Source of the DNA: Adlercreutzia shanghongiae
GTDB lineage: Bacteria; Actinomycetota; Coriobacteriia; Coriobacteriales; Eggerthellaceae
Assembly (NCBI RefSeq): GCF_035830635.1
Contig: NZ_JAYMFI010000011.1
Span: 124,001-188,000 of the forward strand
DNA length: 64,000 nucleotides
Reading direction: 5' to 3'
Below the pieces are notes generated by a model, which had not been told where the DNA came from, did not search any database, and worked only from the letters and a program-made list of their open reading frames with translations. Shown piece by piece: positions 9,383 to 16,262 of this stretch. The position numbers and the translations under genes are program-made. Every line of letters starts with the position of its first letter. Positions within the stretch are counted from its first letter, which is position 1.

Positions 9383-9418
9383 GGGCCGCCCGCGTCTCTC
9401 TCGTGACGCGGGCGGCCC
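9383..9418. terminator. Strong terminator hairpin after lhr
   Basis: A perfect 14-bp GC-rich stem (9383-9396 with 9405-9418, loop of 8) lies 52 bp after the lhr stop. On the minus strand it is followed by a run of six T (complement of 9375-9380); on the plus strand the following bases are only GT-rich. It could therefore end transcription in both directions, although no minus-strand gene reads into it here. Confidence 0.7.
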
Positions 9419-9892
9419 GTTGTGTTGGCGCCGCGTATCCCCTGAAGCGCGCCGCCGGTCCGAGTTAGCTGAAAGGAAGCGGGCGGCGGCCAGAAAGGAG
9501 AGCCGCCGCCCCACGGACATCCGCGCATGTCGCGCGCCTGCCCGTTAGCCCTTGACGGAGGCGGAACGGCTCGACCTCAATGGCCCCAAAAAAGCCGTGC
9601 CGTTGGGAGTCCGCCTCCAAAAGAGGAACGAGTTCACTATAGGGAACTCACCTTGCGCCGGCTATCGCCGCTCTTGGGTAACCGCATCGCACTTTTTAGG
9701 TATTGGCAGGTGGAGGCTGATGTTGTCGAGTTGGACACGGGTGACTTCCGTTCGGAGAACGGCTTTGACACGGTGCTAGAATCGGCCTCGGAAGAACGCT
9801 CCATTTGCGAGTCGGCCCGCGGCGATCCTGCCGTTGCGGGGTATCGCGAAAAGACGGAGGAGCGTCGAGGAGCAGCGAGGAGGTGACGAGCC
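9419..9892 (+). other. Intergenic region and leader of the LuxR-type gene
   Basis: No convincing gene is seen in these 470 bp; short open frames exist but lack recognisable products. Two palindromes are present. One is gggcggcggc (9481-9490) with its complement at 9502-9511. The other is GAGTTC-N8-GAACTC at 9630-9649, which encloses a CTATAG that could be part of a -10 region, so it is a candidate operator for the downstream regulator gene. Confidence 0.4.
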
Positions 9893-11527
9893 ATGACGAA
9901 AGAGGCGACCGCGTTCAAGCCGCGGGTCGCATCGACGGTCAAGCTGCGGCCGCGCTACGGGGCGCTCTGCGCCTTCGCGGTGACGCTGCTGGGGTACACG
10001 CCCACTGCTGCCTACTTCGACGGCGCTCCTCAGTTCGCGGCTCTTGCCGACACCTTCCTCTTCTGCTTTATGCTCGCGGCGATGGTCTCGGCTCTTGTCG
10101 GGCTGCTGCGCGCCCTGGGCTCATCTGGAGGCGACGGCGCATCGCGCTTCCGCACGCCTGCGGCAGTGGGGGCGTATTTGGTGGCGACCCTTCTGTTCGC
10201 GGCGCTTCTGATGGCTCCCGAGCCCCTTCCCGCGGGCGCGGCGCTCGCGGGCGTCGTGGCGGGTGCTGCCTTCCCCGAAGTTGTGAGCGCGTGGGCCTGC
10301 GCGGTGGCGTGCCCCATGGGCGCGGCGCTTCTCGTGTGCGCGTCGGTGGGATGCGTGGCCTCCTTCGGGGGATGGGTGCTCGCCCTGCTTCCCCTGCACC
10401 TGCTCGTCCCTGTGTTCTGCGTTCTGCTCGTGGCGGGTTCGGTGCCCCTTCTGCTCATGAGAGATGAACGCGCTGGGAATGCGGTGCTTGAGGCTGAAGG
10501 GGCCGACGACGGGGCCATTGCCGCAGTTGTCGGCGTCTCCAAGGCTGATGGCGTTCCTGCAGCGGATGCAGATCCCGTATCCTCAGGCCGTTCTTCCTCG
10601 AGCGCCGATGACACGTCTGGCGCTCCTGAAGTCTCCGGCCCCCTCAGGCGACTCGCGTCCGTGACATGGCTTCCGCTGGCGGGTTTGGCGATGTACGCCT
10701 TCATGACCGACGTGGCCAACCACAGTGCTTTCGGCGTGGTGCAGACCGCTTACCTGGGTGGCCTGCTGGCGGCCGCGGTCGTGCTCGTTGCTTGCGCCTG
10801 CTGGGCCCGCCGGCCCCTGCTGCCGTGGTTCTACCGCGTGCTCGTGCCCGCGCTGGGCGCGGCGTTCGTGGTGCTGGGCTCATTTCCTGAGGGCACGTTC
10901 CCGCAGGAGGCGTCCACGGTGGCGCTGTATCTGTTCTGTATCGTGCTCGCCATGCTCGGCTGCGCGCTGTTTTTGGCGGTGGTATACGGGCGCGAGGTAA
11001 CGCCCGATCTGGCCTGCTCGTTCGCCGTGGCCGTAGTCGCGGGCGCGGGACTCGTGGGGCAGAGCCTCTCCGCCGTCCTCGTGGTGACCGACGATTTCTC
11101 GTCGTGGATATCCGTGCTCACGGGCCTGTTCGTGGCGGCCCTTCTGGTGTTTCTCGGGCACACGGCTTGGGTCGGCCTGGTAACGCCGCACGGCGATGCT
11201 TTGGAAGGGCCCGACGAGGATGTTCTCGCGCCGACGCGCGCGTTCGCCTCTTCCGCCGCGTCGCCGGCGATCGCCCCCGTATCGGCGGCGGAGCCTTCTA
11301 TGCGCACCACCCTGGAGGCCCGCTGTGCCGAAGTGGCCGCCGCCCACGGCCTCTCGCCGCGCGAGGGCGAGGTGCTCGTCTACCTGGCCCGCGGCTTCAC
11401 GCCGGCCTACATCGCGAAATCGCTCGTGCTGTCCATCAGCACCGTGCGCACCCACGTGCGCAACATCTACCGCAAGCTCGGCATCGGCAAGCGCGAAGAG
11501 CTCCTGCACCTCATCGACGGCGAGTAA
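9893..11527 (+). CDS. LuxR-family regulator with multi-helix membrane N-terminus
   Basis: Residues 20-440 of this 544-residue protein contain about eleven to twelve hydrophobic helices. A hydrophilic loop sits near residues 195-250. The last 70 residues are a canonical LuxR helix-turn-helix: HGLSPREGEVLVYLARG, then SISTVRTHVRNIYRKLGI. This architecture is typical of Eggerthellaceae, where family members lie next to and control respiratory or xenobiotic-metabolising reductases. No such enzyme adjoins this copy. The ATG at 9893 follows AGGAGGTGACGAGCC. The signal sensed by the membrane part is unknown. Confidence 0.85.
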   Translation: MTKEATAFKPRVASTVKLRPRYGALCAFAVTLLGYTPTAAYFDGAPQFAALADTFLFCFMLAAMVSALVGLLRALGSSGGDGASRFRTPAAVGAYLVATLLFAALLMAPEPLPAGAALAGVVAGAAFPEVVSAWACAVACPMGAALLVCASVGCVASFGGWVLALLPLHLLVPVFCVLLVAGSVPLLLMRDERAGNAVLEAEGADDGAIAAVVGVSKADGVPAADADPVSSGRSSSSADDTSGAPEVSGPLRRLASVTWLPLAGLAMYAFMTDVANHSAFGVVQTAYLGGLLAAAVVLVACACWARRPLLPWFYRVLVPALGAAFVVLGSFPEGTFPQEASTVALYLFCIVLAMLGCALFLAVVYGREVTPDLACSFAVAVVAGAGLVGQSLSAVLVVTDDFSSWISVLTGLFVAALLVFLGHTAWVGLVTPHGDALEGPDEDVLAPTRAFASSAASPAIAPVSAAEPSMRTTLEARCAEVAAAHGLSPREGEVLVYLARGFTPAYIAKSLVLSISTVRTHVRNIYRKLGIGKREELLHLIDGE

Positions 11528-11538
11528 GCTGGCTGGCC

Positions 11539-12069
11539 TTAGGCCTCTTCTGCGATGTCGGCGTAGGCGGCGTAGAGGTCGGGGAAGGTGCGCTTGAGGC
11601 TGACGGGCTTGAAGGTGTCGCGCTCCACTACGCATACCGTGATAAGAGCGTCCACGAGAGGCGTGGCGCCCTCGCGCAAAAGCGGCTCGCGGCGAGCGGG
11701 CGCCGCCGTGCCTTCTGTGCCCGGGCCGTCTGGGGCATCGCTGGCCTTGTCGGCCGCTGCGTTTTCCACGACATCTTCCGCACGGTACACCTGCTGGCGG
11801 TAGACGGTGCGCATGGGCAGGTTCTTCGCCACCGAGGTGCGCACGAAGCCCTCCTCGCCGTAGCGCAGCGGCGCGCGGTAGTGGATTTCCACGTCGTGGA
11901 TGGGGCTCATGTAGCCCGCTCCTTCAATGCGTGTCGCATAAGAGAAATCGAGCGCGTTCAGGAAATCGATGCGCGCGTCCTCGAAATACAGCAGGTAGTT
12001 CGCATGGTAGACCACCCCCATCATGTCCGTTTCGCCGTACCGTACCTTGATGGGAGTGTGCACGTGCAT
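11539..12069 (-). CDS. YbgC/4-hydroxybenzoyl-CoA thioesterase-like hotdog protein
   Basis: The protein begins HVHTPIKVRYGETDMMGVVYHANYLLYFEDAR, which carries the hotdog-fold thioesterase signature (YxETDxxGVVYHxNY with the catalytic Asp). Family members hydrolyse acyl-CoA thioesters. At 176 residues it is longer than the usual 130-140 because of an insertion (about 110-150, rich in Ala, Pro, Glu and Asp) between the last core strands. I start at the ATG at 12069; the longer frame begins at a TTG lying inside a TATAAT sequence (12111-12116) that looks like the -10 box. The gene converges with the LuxR gene. Confidence 0.8.
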   Translation of the reverse strand: MHVHTPIKVRYGETDMMGVVYHANYLLYFEDARIDFLNALDFSYATRIEGAGYMSPIHDVEIHYRAPLRYGEEGFVRTSVAKNLPMRTVYRQQVYRAEDVVENAAADKASDAPDGPGTEGTAAPARREPLLREGATPLVDALITVCVVERDTFKPVSLKRTFPDLYAAYADIAEEA

Positions 12070-12110
12070 GCTCGCTCGCTTTCGCCGTCTCGTTCGCATT
12101 TCGAGAGTCA

Positions 12111-12116
12111 ATTATA
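12111..12116 (-). promoter_or_regulatory. -10 box (TATAAT) for the thioesterase gene
   Basis: The minus strand reads TATAAT here, 41 bases upstream of the chosen ATG. The matching -35 region is poor. Confidence 0.5.
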
Positions 12117-12159
12117 GTGAAGCCCGTACGGCGTTTCGTACTTTTTGGGCAAAAAGAGG

Positions 12160-12263
12160 CGGTTTTCGTAGTTTGAGTGCGTCATTGCGACCAGTCGCCT
12201 ATGTCGACCTGGGGAAACGTTTTTCGTGAATCCCTGAGCGAAGCGGAGAGACCACGAAAACCG
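12160..12263. repeat. Imperfect palindromic intergenic element
   Basis: Bases 12160-12174 (CGGTTTTCGTAGTTT) and the reverse complement of 12249-12263 agree at 13 of 15 positions. The element fills the gap between the thioesterase promoter and the 3' end of the rhamnose mutarotase gene. No gene is present in it. Confidence 0.5.
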
Positions 12264-12287
12264 TGCGTTTATGCTCATTTCGAGGCC

Positions 12288-12599
12288 CTAATCCAAGTGG
12301 AACAGCACGGGTAGGTTGGTGGAGACGGGAGAGTTGTCTTCGTTGGTCTCCATGATGTCGGCCATGAAGTCCCACCACTTGCGATTGATGGCCGTATCGG
12401 CGCCGGCGGCCCACAGCTTAGGGTCGTCGATCTCGATGTAGCCGAACAGCGTGAGCGTGTCCGGATCCAGCGCGATGGTGTAGTTGCGCCCGCCGTGGGC
12501 GTGAATCATGTCCACCATCTCGGGCCACAGCTCGTTGTGGCGGCGCTCGTACTCCTCTTCCATGCCGGGGTACAGCTTCATCTTGAACGTCTTGATCAT
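12288..12599 (-). CDS. rhaM: L-rhamnose mutarotase
   Basis: This 103-residue protein matches the RhaM family over its whole length: IKTFKMKLYPGMEEEYERRHNELWPEM at the N-terminus, the ALDPDTLTLFGYIEID strand, and the KWWDFMADIMETN helix. RhaM interconverts alpha and beta anomers of L-rhamnose. The ATG at 12599 has AAGGAG six bases upstream. It stands alone: no rhamnose isomerase, kinase or transporter is adjacent, so its role here could be in recycling or signalling rather than a rhamnose catabolic operon. Palindromic elements lie on both sides. Confidence 0.88.
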   Translation of the reverse strand: MIKTFKMKLYPGMEEEYERRHNELWPEMVDMIHAHGGRNYTIALDPDTLTLFGYIEIDDPKLWAAGADTAINRKWWDFMADIMETNEDNSPVSTNLPVLFHLD

Positions 12600-12776
12600 G
12601 GCGCGCTCCTTGGGCGAAAATAGGTGAGCCCGCACGCGGCGGGCGTTTTCTGGGAGCCATGCTAGCGTGTTGTGCTGGAAAAAGCGCGTGTGCGCGGCGC
12701 TTGCGACGAAATTGATAACGGGGAATCAAGGTTTTGCGAGGAAACGAGCAAAGCGGCAGCTCCTTCTCGCTCATTC

Positions 12777-12919
12777 TGCTTGGAAAACGACGGGTAGCGT
12801 AGTTTTCGGGGATGTTCTGATGCGGGGTGTGAGGAGTCGGACGGCATAGTGCCCGTTCAGAGCGTTGCCGCTCAAGAAGCATCTGTCGCTGGACTACGCT
12901 ACCCGTCGTTTTCCAAGCA
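12777..12919. repeat. 143-bp element with perfect 26-bp inverted repeats
   Basis: Bases 12777-12802 are exactly complementary to 12894-12919; each arm has the outer end tgcTTGGAAAA. The 91-bp centre holds no gene. This is the geometry of a MITE or a long intergenic palindrome. No obvious direct repeat flanks it. Confidence 0.75.
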
Positions 12920-12954
12920 AAAACTCCCTCGGCTGATTTGCGGACAGAAGGAGA

Positions 12955-12982
12955 AGCCCCGCGGCGTGTCGATGGCGGGGCT
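12955..12982. other. Hairpin between palindromic element and minisatellite
   Basis: agccccgc (12955-12962) pairs with gcggggct (12975-12982) over a 12-base loop. The stem resembles that of the terminator at 13136-13167, so the two hairpins bracket the octamer repeat array and may both act behind the UPF0210 gene. Confidence 0.45.
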
Positions 12983-13125
12983 TGCGGGCTGATGGGCTAA
13001 CGGGCTGACGGGCGAACGAGCTTGCGGGCTGATGGGCTAACGGGCTGACGGGCGAACGAGCTAGCGAGCTGACGGGCTAGCGGGCTGACGGGCTAGCGGG
13101 GCTTGCGGGCCAGCGGGCGAACGGG
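12981..13125. repeat. Octanucleotide minisatellite, about 18 units
   Basis: The stretch resolves into 8-base units of the form C-T-x-A/G-C/G-GGG, such as ctgacggg, ctaacggg and ctagcggg. Five units form a 40-bp block that is repeated exactly (12981-13020 and 13021-13060); the units then drift. A few units are 9 bases long at the right end. There are no spacers, so this is a simple tandem repeat and not a CRISPR. Confidence 0.85.
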
Positions 13126-13135
13126 GATATGGAAA

Positions 13136-13167
13136 AGCCCCGACGCTCGTGAGGGGGCGGCGGGGCT
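13136..13167 (-). terminator. Terminator of the UPF0210 gene
   Basis: On the minus strand agccccg (13167-13161) pairs with cggggct (13142-13136), followed by TTTTCC, about 50 bp after the stop codon at 13220. This is a typical intrinsic terminator. Confidence 0.65.
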
Positions 13168-13219
13168 GCTGGGGAATTGAGGGCGGGTCGGCGAAGTTGG
13201 GAAGCCGCAGGCCTCGCTG

Positions 13220-14584
13220 TTAGTTCTTCAGCGAGTTCAAGGGCGCGGGCATGCGGCCGCCGCGGTGGGCGAACACGGTGCCGGCATACGGGTTCACGGG
13301 CATGACCGGGGCGTAGCCCAGAAGGCCACCGAAGTCCAGCTGGTCGCCCACCTGCTTGCCAATGGCCGGGATGAGGCGCACGGCGGTGGTCTTGTTGTTG
13401 ATCATGCCGATGGCGCACTCGTCGGCGATGATGCCGAAGATGGCCTCCTGGGTGACGTCGCCGGGCACGGCGATCATGTCCAGGCCCACCGAGCACACAC
13501 ACGTCATGGCCTCCAACTTCTCGATGGACAAGGCCCCGTCCTCGGCGGCGCGAATCATGCCGGCGTCCTCGGACACGGGAATGAAGGCGCCGGACAGGCC
13601 GCCCACGGAAGACGACGCCATGACGCCGCCCTTCTTCACGGCGTCGTTCAGCATGGCGAGCGCCGCCGTGGTGCCGGGGCCGCCGCACTGGCCCACGCCG
13701 ATGGCCTCCAGAATCTCGGCGACCGAATCGCCTTCGGCGGGGGTGGGGGCCAGCGACAGATCCAGGATGCCCTGCTGCACGCCGAGGCGACGGCTCGCCT
13801 CGCGGGCCATGAGCTCGCCGGCGCGGGTGATCTTGAACGCGGTGGCCTTGATGGCCTCGGCCACGGTGGTGATGTCGGCGTCCTTGGGCAGGTCGGCCAG
13901 CACGGCGCGCACCACGCCGGGGCCCGACACGCCCACGTTCACCACCTCGTCGGCCTCGCCCGAGCCGTGGAAGGCGCCGGCCATGAAGGGGTTGTCCTCC
14001 ACGGCGTTGCAGAACACCACGAGCTTGCCGGCGCCGATACACTGCCTATCGGCGGTGAGCTCGGCGGCCTGCTTGATAATGCCGGCCATCAGATAAGCGG
14101 CGTCCATGTTGATGCCGGCGCGGGTGCTTCCCACATTCACGCTGGCGCACACACGCTCGGTGGTGGCGAGCGCCTTGGGGATGGAGTTCATGAGCTTGTG
14201 ATCGGCGCGAGTGGCGCCCTTGTGCACGAGGGCCGAGAAGCCGCCCACGAAATCGACGCCCACCTCGGCGCCGGCGCGGTCCATGGCGCGCGCGATGGGG
14301 GAGAGGTCCTCGGCGGTGACGGCCGCGCAGATCTCGGCGACGGGCGTAACCGAGATGCGCTTGTTCACGATGGGAATGCCGAACTCGCGCTCCAGCTGCT
14401 CGGCCGTGGGCACCAGCTGCTCGGCGGCGGTGGTCATGCGGTCGTACACCTTGGCGGCCAGCGCATCCACGTCGGCGTCCACGCAGCCGCGCAGGTTGAT
14501 GCCCAACGTGATGGTGCGGATGTCCAGGTTCTGCTTCGAGACCATAGCGAGGGTCTCGGCGACCTCGGCGGGGGTAATCTGCAT
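13220..14584 (-). CDS. UPF0210 (PFL-like, DUF711) family protein
   Basis: The 454-residue protein matches the UPF0210 family throughout: LDIRTITLGINLRGCVD near the start, GIPIVNKRISVTP, the NVGSTRAGINMDAA segment and a glycine-rich C-terminal half. A structural relationship to pyruvate formate-lyase has been reported for the family, but its activity is not established. Most relatives sit next to a small ACT-domain protein (UPF0237); none is present here. The ATG at 14584 has GAGGAG six bases upstream, favouring it over the longer frame. Confidence 0.9.
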   Translation of the reverse strand: MQITPAEVAETLAMVSKQNLDIRTITLGINLRGCVDADVDALAAKVYDRMTTAAEQLVPTAEQLEREFGIPIVNKRISVTPVAEICAAVTAEDLSPIARAMDRAGAEVGVDFVGGFSALVHKGATRADHKLMNSIPKALATTERVCASVNVGSTRAGINMDAAYLMAGIIKQAAELTADRQCIGAGKLVVFCNAVEDNPFMAGAFHGSGEADEVVNVGVSGPGVVRAVLADLPKDADITTVAEAIKATAFKITRAGELMAREASRRLGVQQGILDLSLAPTPAEGDSVAEILEAIGVGQCGGPGTTAALAMLNDAVKKGGVMASSSVGGLSGAFIPVSEDAGMIRAAEDGALSIEKLEAMTCVCSVGLDMIAVPGDVTQEAIFGIIADECAIGMINNKTTAVRLIPAIGKQVGDQLDFGGLLGYAPVMPVNPYAGTVFAHRGGRMPAPLNSLKN

Positions 14585-14877
14585 GGGCTCTCCTCGTTCG
14601 CGGTGGCAGATGGCGCGGCATGCGCGCGTTTTCGGCAATGTTTCGCCTAGTCTATCAAATTGCGCGCCCGACCGCCGCCGTACACGCGCAGACGGCCATC
14701 ATGGCCCGCGGGCATGCAGCGGCGGGTGCTCTCCCGAAAGAGAAGCTGCAAGAGCGCGCTTCGGAGATGGGCGTTTTAACTGTCGCGAGCGCAGTAATGA
14801 ATGAGGCGAAGGATGAATAGGGTCACTAGATCGGCGCCGGCGCAGCTTTTTTGCAGGTGGCGGGTGCTTGCAGGACG
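14585..14877. other. Intergenic region between UPF0210 and DUF1848 genes
   Basis: These 293 bp hold the promoter side of the UPF0210 gene and the 3' flank of the DUF1848 gene. The only open frame on the plus strand (14620-14820) has no recognisable product or ribosome-binding site. Nothing else stands out. Confidence 0.4.
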
Positions 14878-15867
14878 CTAGAGGTCGGGGAAGAGTTCGT
14901 CGGTGGCGAACTTGAAGGAGCGGTCGCGCGCGTCGCCGGTGCCTCGGTGGTCGGTCAGCTTATCGACGGCGGGATCGAAGGCGCCGCAGAGAAGCGTGCC
15001 GGCCGGGTCGCACTGGGCGAGGTTGCGTCGCAGGGTGTCTGCATCGGTGGTGGCGTAGCAGTAGCGGCAGCCGTGGGCGCAGGTGTTGGGCCAGCCGATG
15101 TCGATGCTCTCGGTGCACAAACATTCCCGACGCTGCGCCTTGTCCTTGGGCACTGCCTCGTATCGCCCTTTCAGGCGCGAGAGCCGGCATGCTCCCAATT
15201 CCTCCAGCAAGCGCCCGTCGACGCAACGCCCCCGTTCGATGCCGAGGCATTCTAAGTCGATAGTTTCGGCGCAGGTGGCCACGGTCATGCCGTGGTCGCG
15301 GGCGCTGGCGGCGATGCCCCCGGCCAGGCGCCGCTGCTGGTCGCGGCTTACGCCCGTGGTGCCCACGGCGGCGTAGACGCTGCGACCGTCGGAACGGTAG
15401 TCGTCGATGAAGCTGATCACGACGCGTTCGGTGAACCCTTCCAGTTCGCCGGCCAGCGCCGCGAAGGCGCGCAGATGGTCGTCGACGGTATGACCGCGGT
15501 TCACCAGCAAAGGGTCGAAGCGCCAGATGACGCGCCGCGCCCCGATGCGCGCCGAGAGCTCCTTGAACGTGGCGACGATCTGGCGTTTGTCGGGCAGCCC
15601 CGGCTCGATGTCGGGCCCGTAGGGGGTGAGGGTGAACTGGAAGTAGCAGTTGTAGGCCGCCAGCTCGTCCAGCCGCCCCATCAGGGGAGCCGGATCCTTC
15701 GTCCAGAAGACGATGCCGTCCACCACGGCGGGACTGAGGCTGTAGCGGCTCACCTGTCCGGGGAACAGCGGGTTGCGCACATCCACGTAGCCCGCGCGCA
15801 CGCGGTTCAGAAACCAGTCGATGTGGAACCGCGGAATGTCCGTCCTGCGGCTGGCGCTGATGATCAT
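14878..15867 (-). CDS. DUF1848 family protein with C-terminal cysteine cluster
   Basis: The protein opens with IISASRRTDIPRFHIDWFLNRVRAGYV, the DUF1848 hallmark, and has VIWRFDPLL in the middle. Near the C-terminus (about 255-285) it contains CLCTESIDIGWPNTCAHGCRYCYA, a cysteine cluster resembling the iron-sulfur loop of radical-SAM proteins but placed at the opposite end. Function is unknown. Its ATG overlaps the stop of the small membrane protein upstream (ATGA), so it is translated as the last gene of the seven-gene minus-strand run. Length 329 is normal for the family. Confidence 0.85.
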   Translation of the reverse strand: MIISASRRTDIPRFHIDWFLNRVRAGYVDVRNPLFPGQVSRYSLSPAVVDGIVFWTKDPAPLMGRLDELAAYNCYFQFTLTPYGPDIEPGLPDKRQIVATFKELSARIGARRVIWRFDPLLVNRGHTVDDHLRAFAALAGELEGFTERVVISFIDDYRSDGRSVYAAVGTTGVSRDQQRRLAGGIAASARDHGMTVATCAETIDLECLGIERGRCVDGRLLEELGACRLSRLKGRYEAVPKDKAQRRECLCTESIDIGWPNTCAHGCRYCYATTDADTLRRNLAQCDPAGTLLCGAFDPAVDKLTDHRGTGDARDRSFKFATDELFPDL

Positions 15868-16253
15868 CGGGGCTCGCCTTCCGCAGGGTCGCCTTCCGTG
15901 GGCGCGGCTTCCTCGGCGGCTTCCTCTCGGGCGGCGAAGTTTTCCAGCTCGGCGAGGAACTGGTCGGCTTCGGGGGCGTAGCTCAAGTCGTCGGGGCGCG
16001 GAAGGGGGCCGGCCACGGCGTTGCCCAATGGGCCGCCGAAGCAGTCATCCCAGTAGGCTCTGCCGAGCAAACTTGCCGGCGTGTTGGAGTGAAGGCCGAA
16101 CTGCTCGCACACCCAGAGGGGCGCAGGCGTCAGGTTCAGCAGCAGCCACAGGGCCACAAGCCCGACGAAGGTGCCGAGGATCTGCAGGTTCTGGTGGCGT
16201 CGCACAGTGGCGGCGAGCGATTCGGGCGTAGCGTCGTCGGTAGTGTTTCTCAT
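15864..16253 (-). CDS. Small single-span membrane protein
   Basis: This 129-residue protein has one hydrophobic helix (about 25-45, ILGTFVGLVALWLLLNL) and an acidic C-terminal tail rich in Glu, Ala and Pro. I recognise no family. The two cysteines after the helix (CEQFGLHSN and DDCFGG) are on one side of the membrane. It lies between the Ser/Thr kinase (9 bp upstream) and the DUF1848 gene (4-bp overlap), which points to a membrane accessory role in the same pathway. Confidence 0.6.
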   Translation of the reverse strand: MRNTTDDATPESLAATVRRHQNLQILGTFVGLVALWLLLNLTPAPLWVCEQFGLHSNTPASLLGRAYWDDCFGGPLGNAVAGPLPRPDDLSYAPEADQFLAELENFAAREEAAEEAAPTEGDPAEGEPR

Positions 16254-16262
16254 GGCAGGCCC

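Noticed and set aside
9527..9886. 119-codon open frame before the LuxR-type gene
   Set aside because: No recognisable domain or clear ribosome-binding site; the region contains palindromes typical of regulatory DNA.
12981..13125. Possible CRISPR array
   Set aside because: The repeats are contiguous 8-base units without spacers, and no cas gene is in the window.
14620..14820. 66-codon open frame upstream of the UPF0210 gene, considered as the missing ACT-domain partner
   Set aside because: It is on the opposite strand and has no ACT-like sequence.
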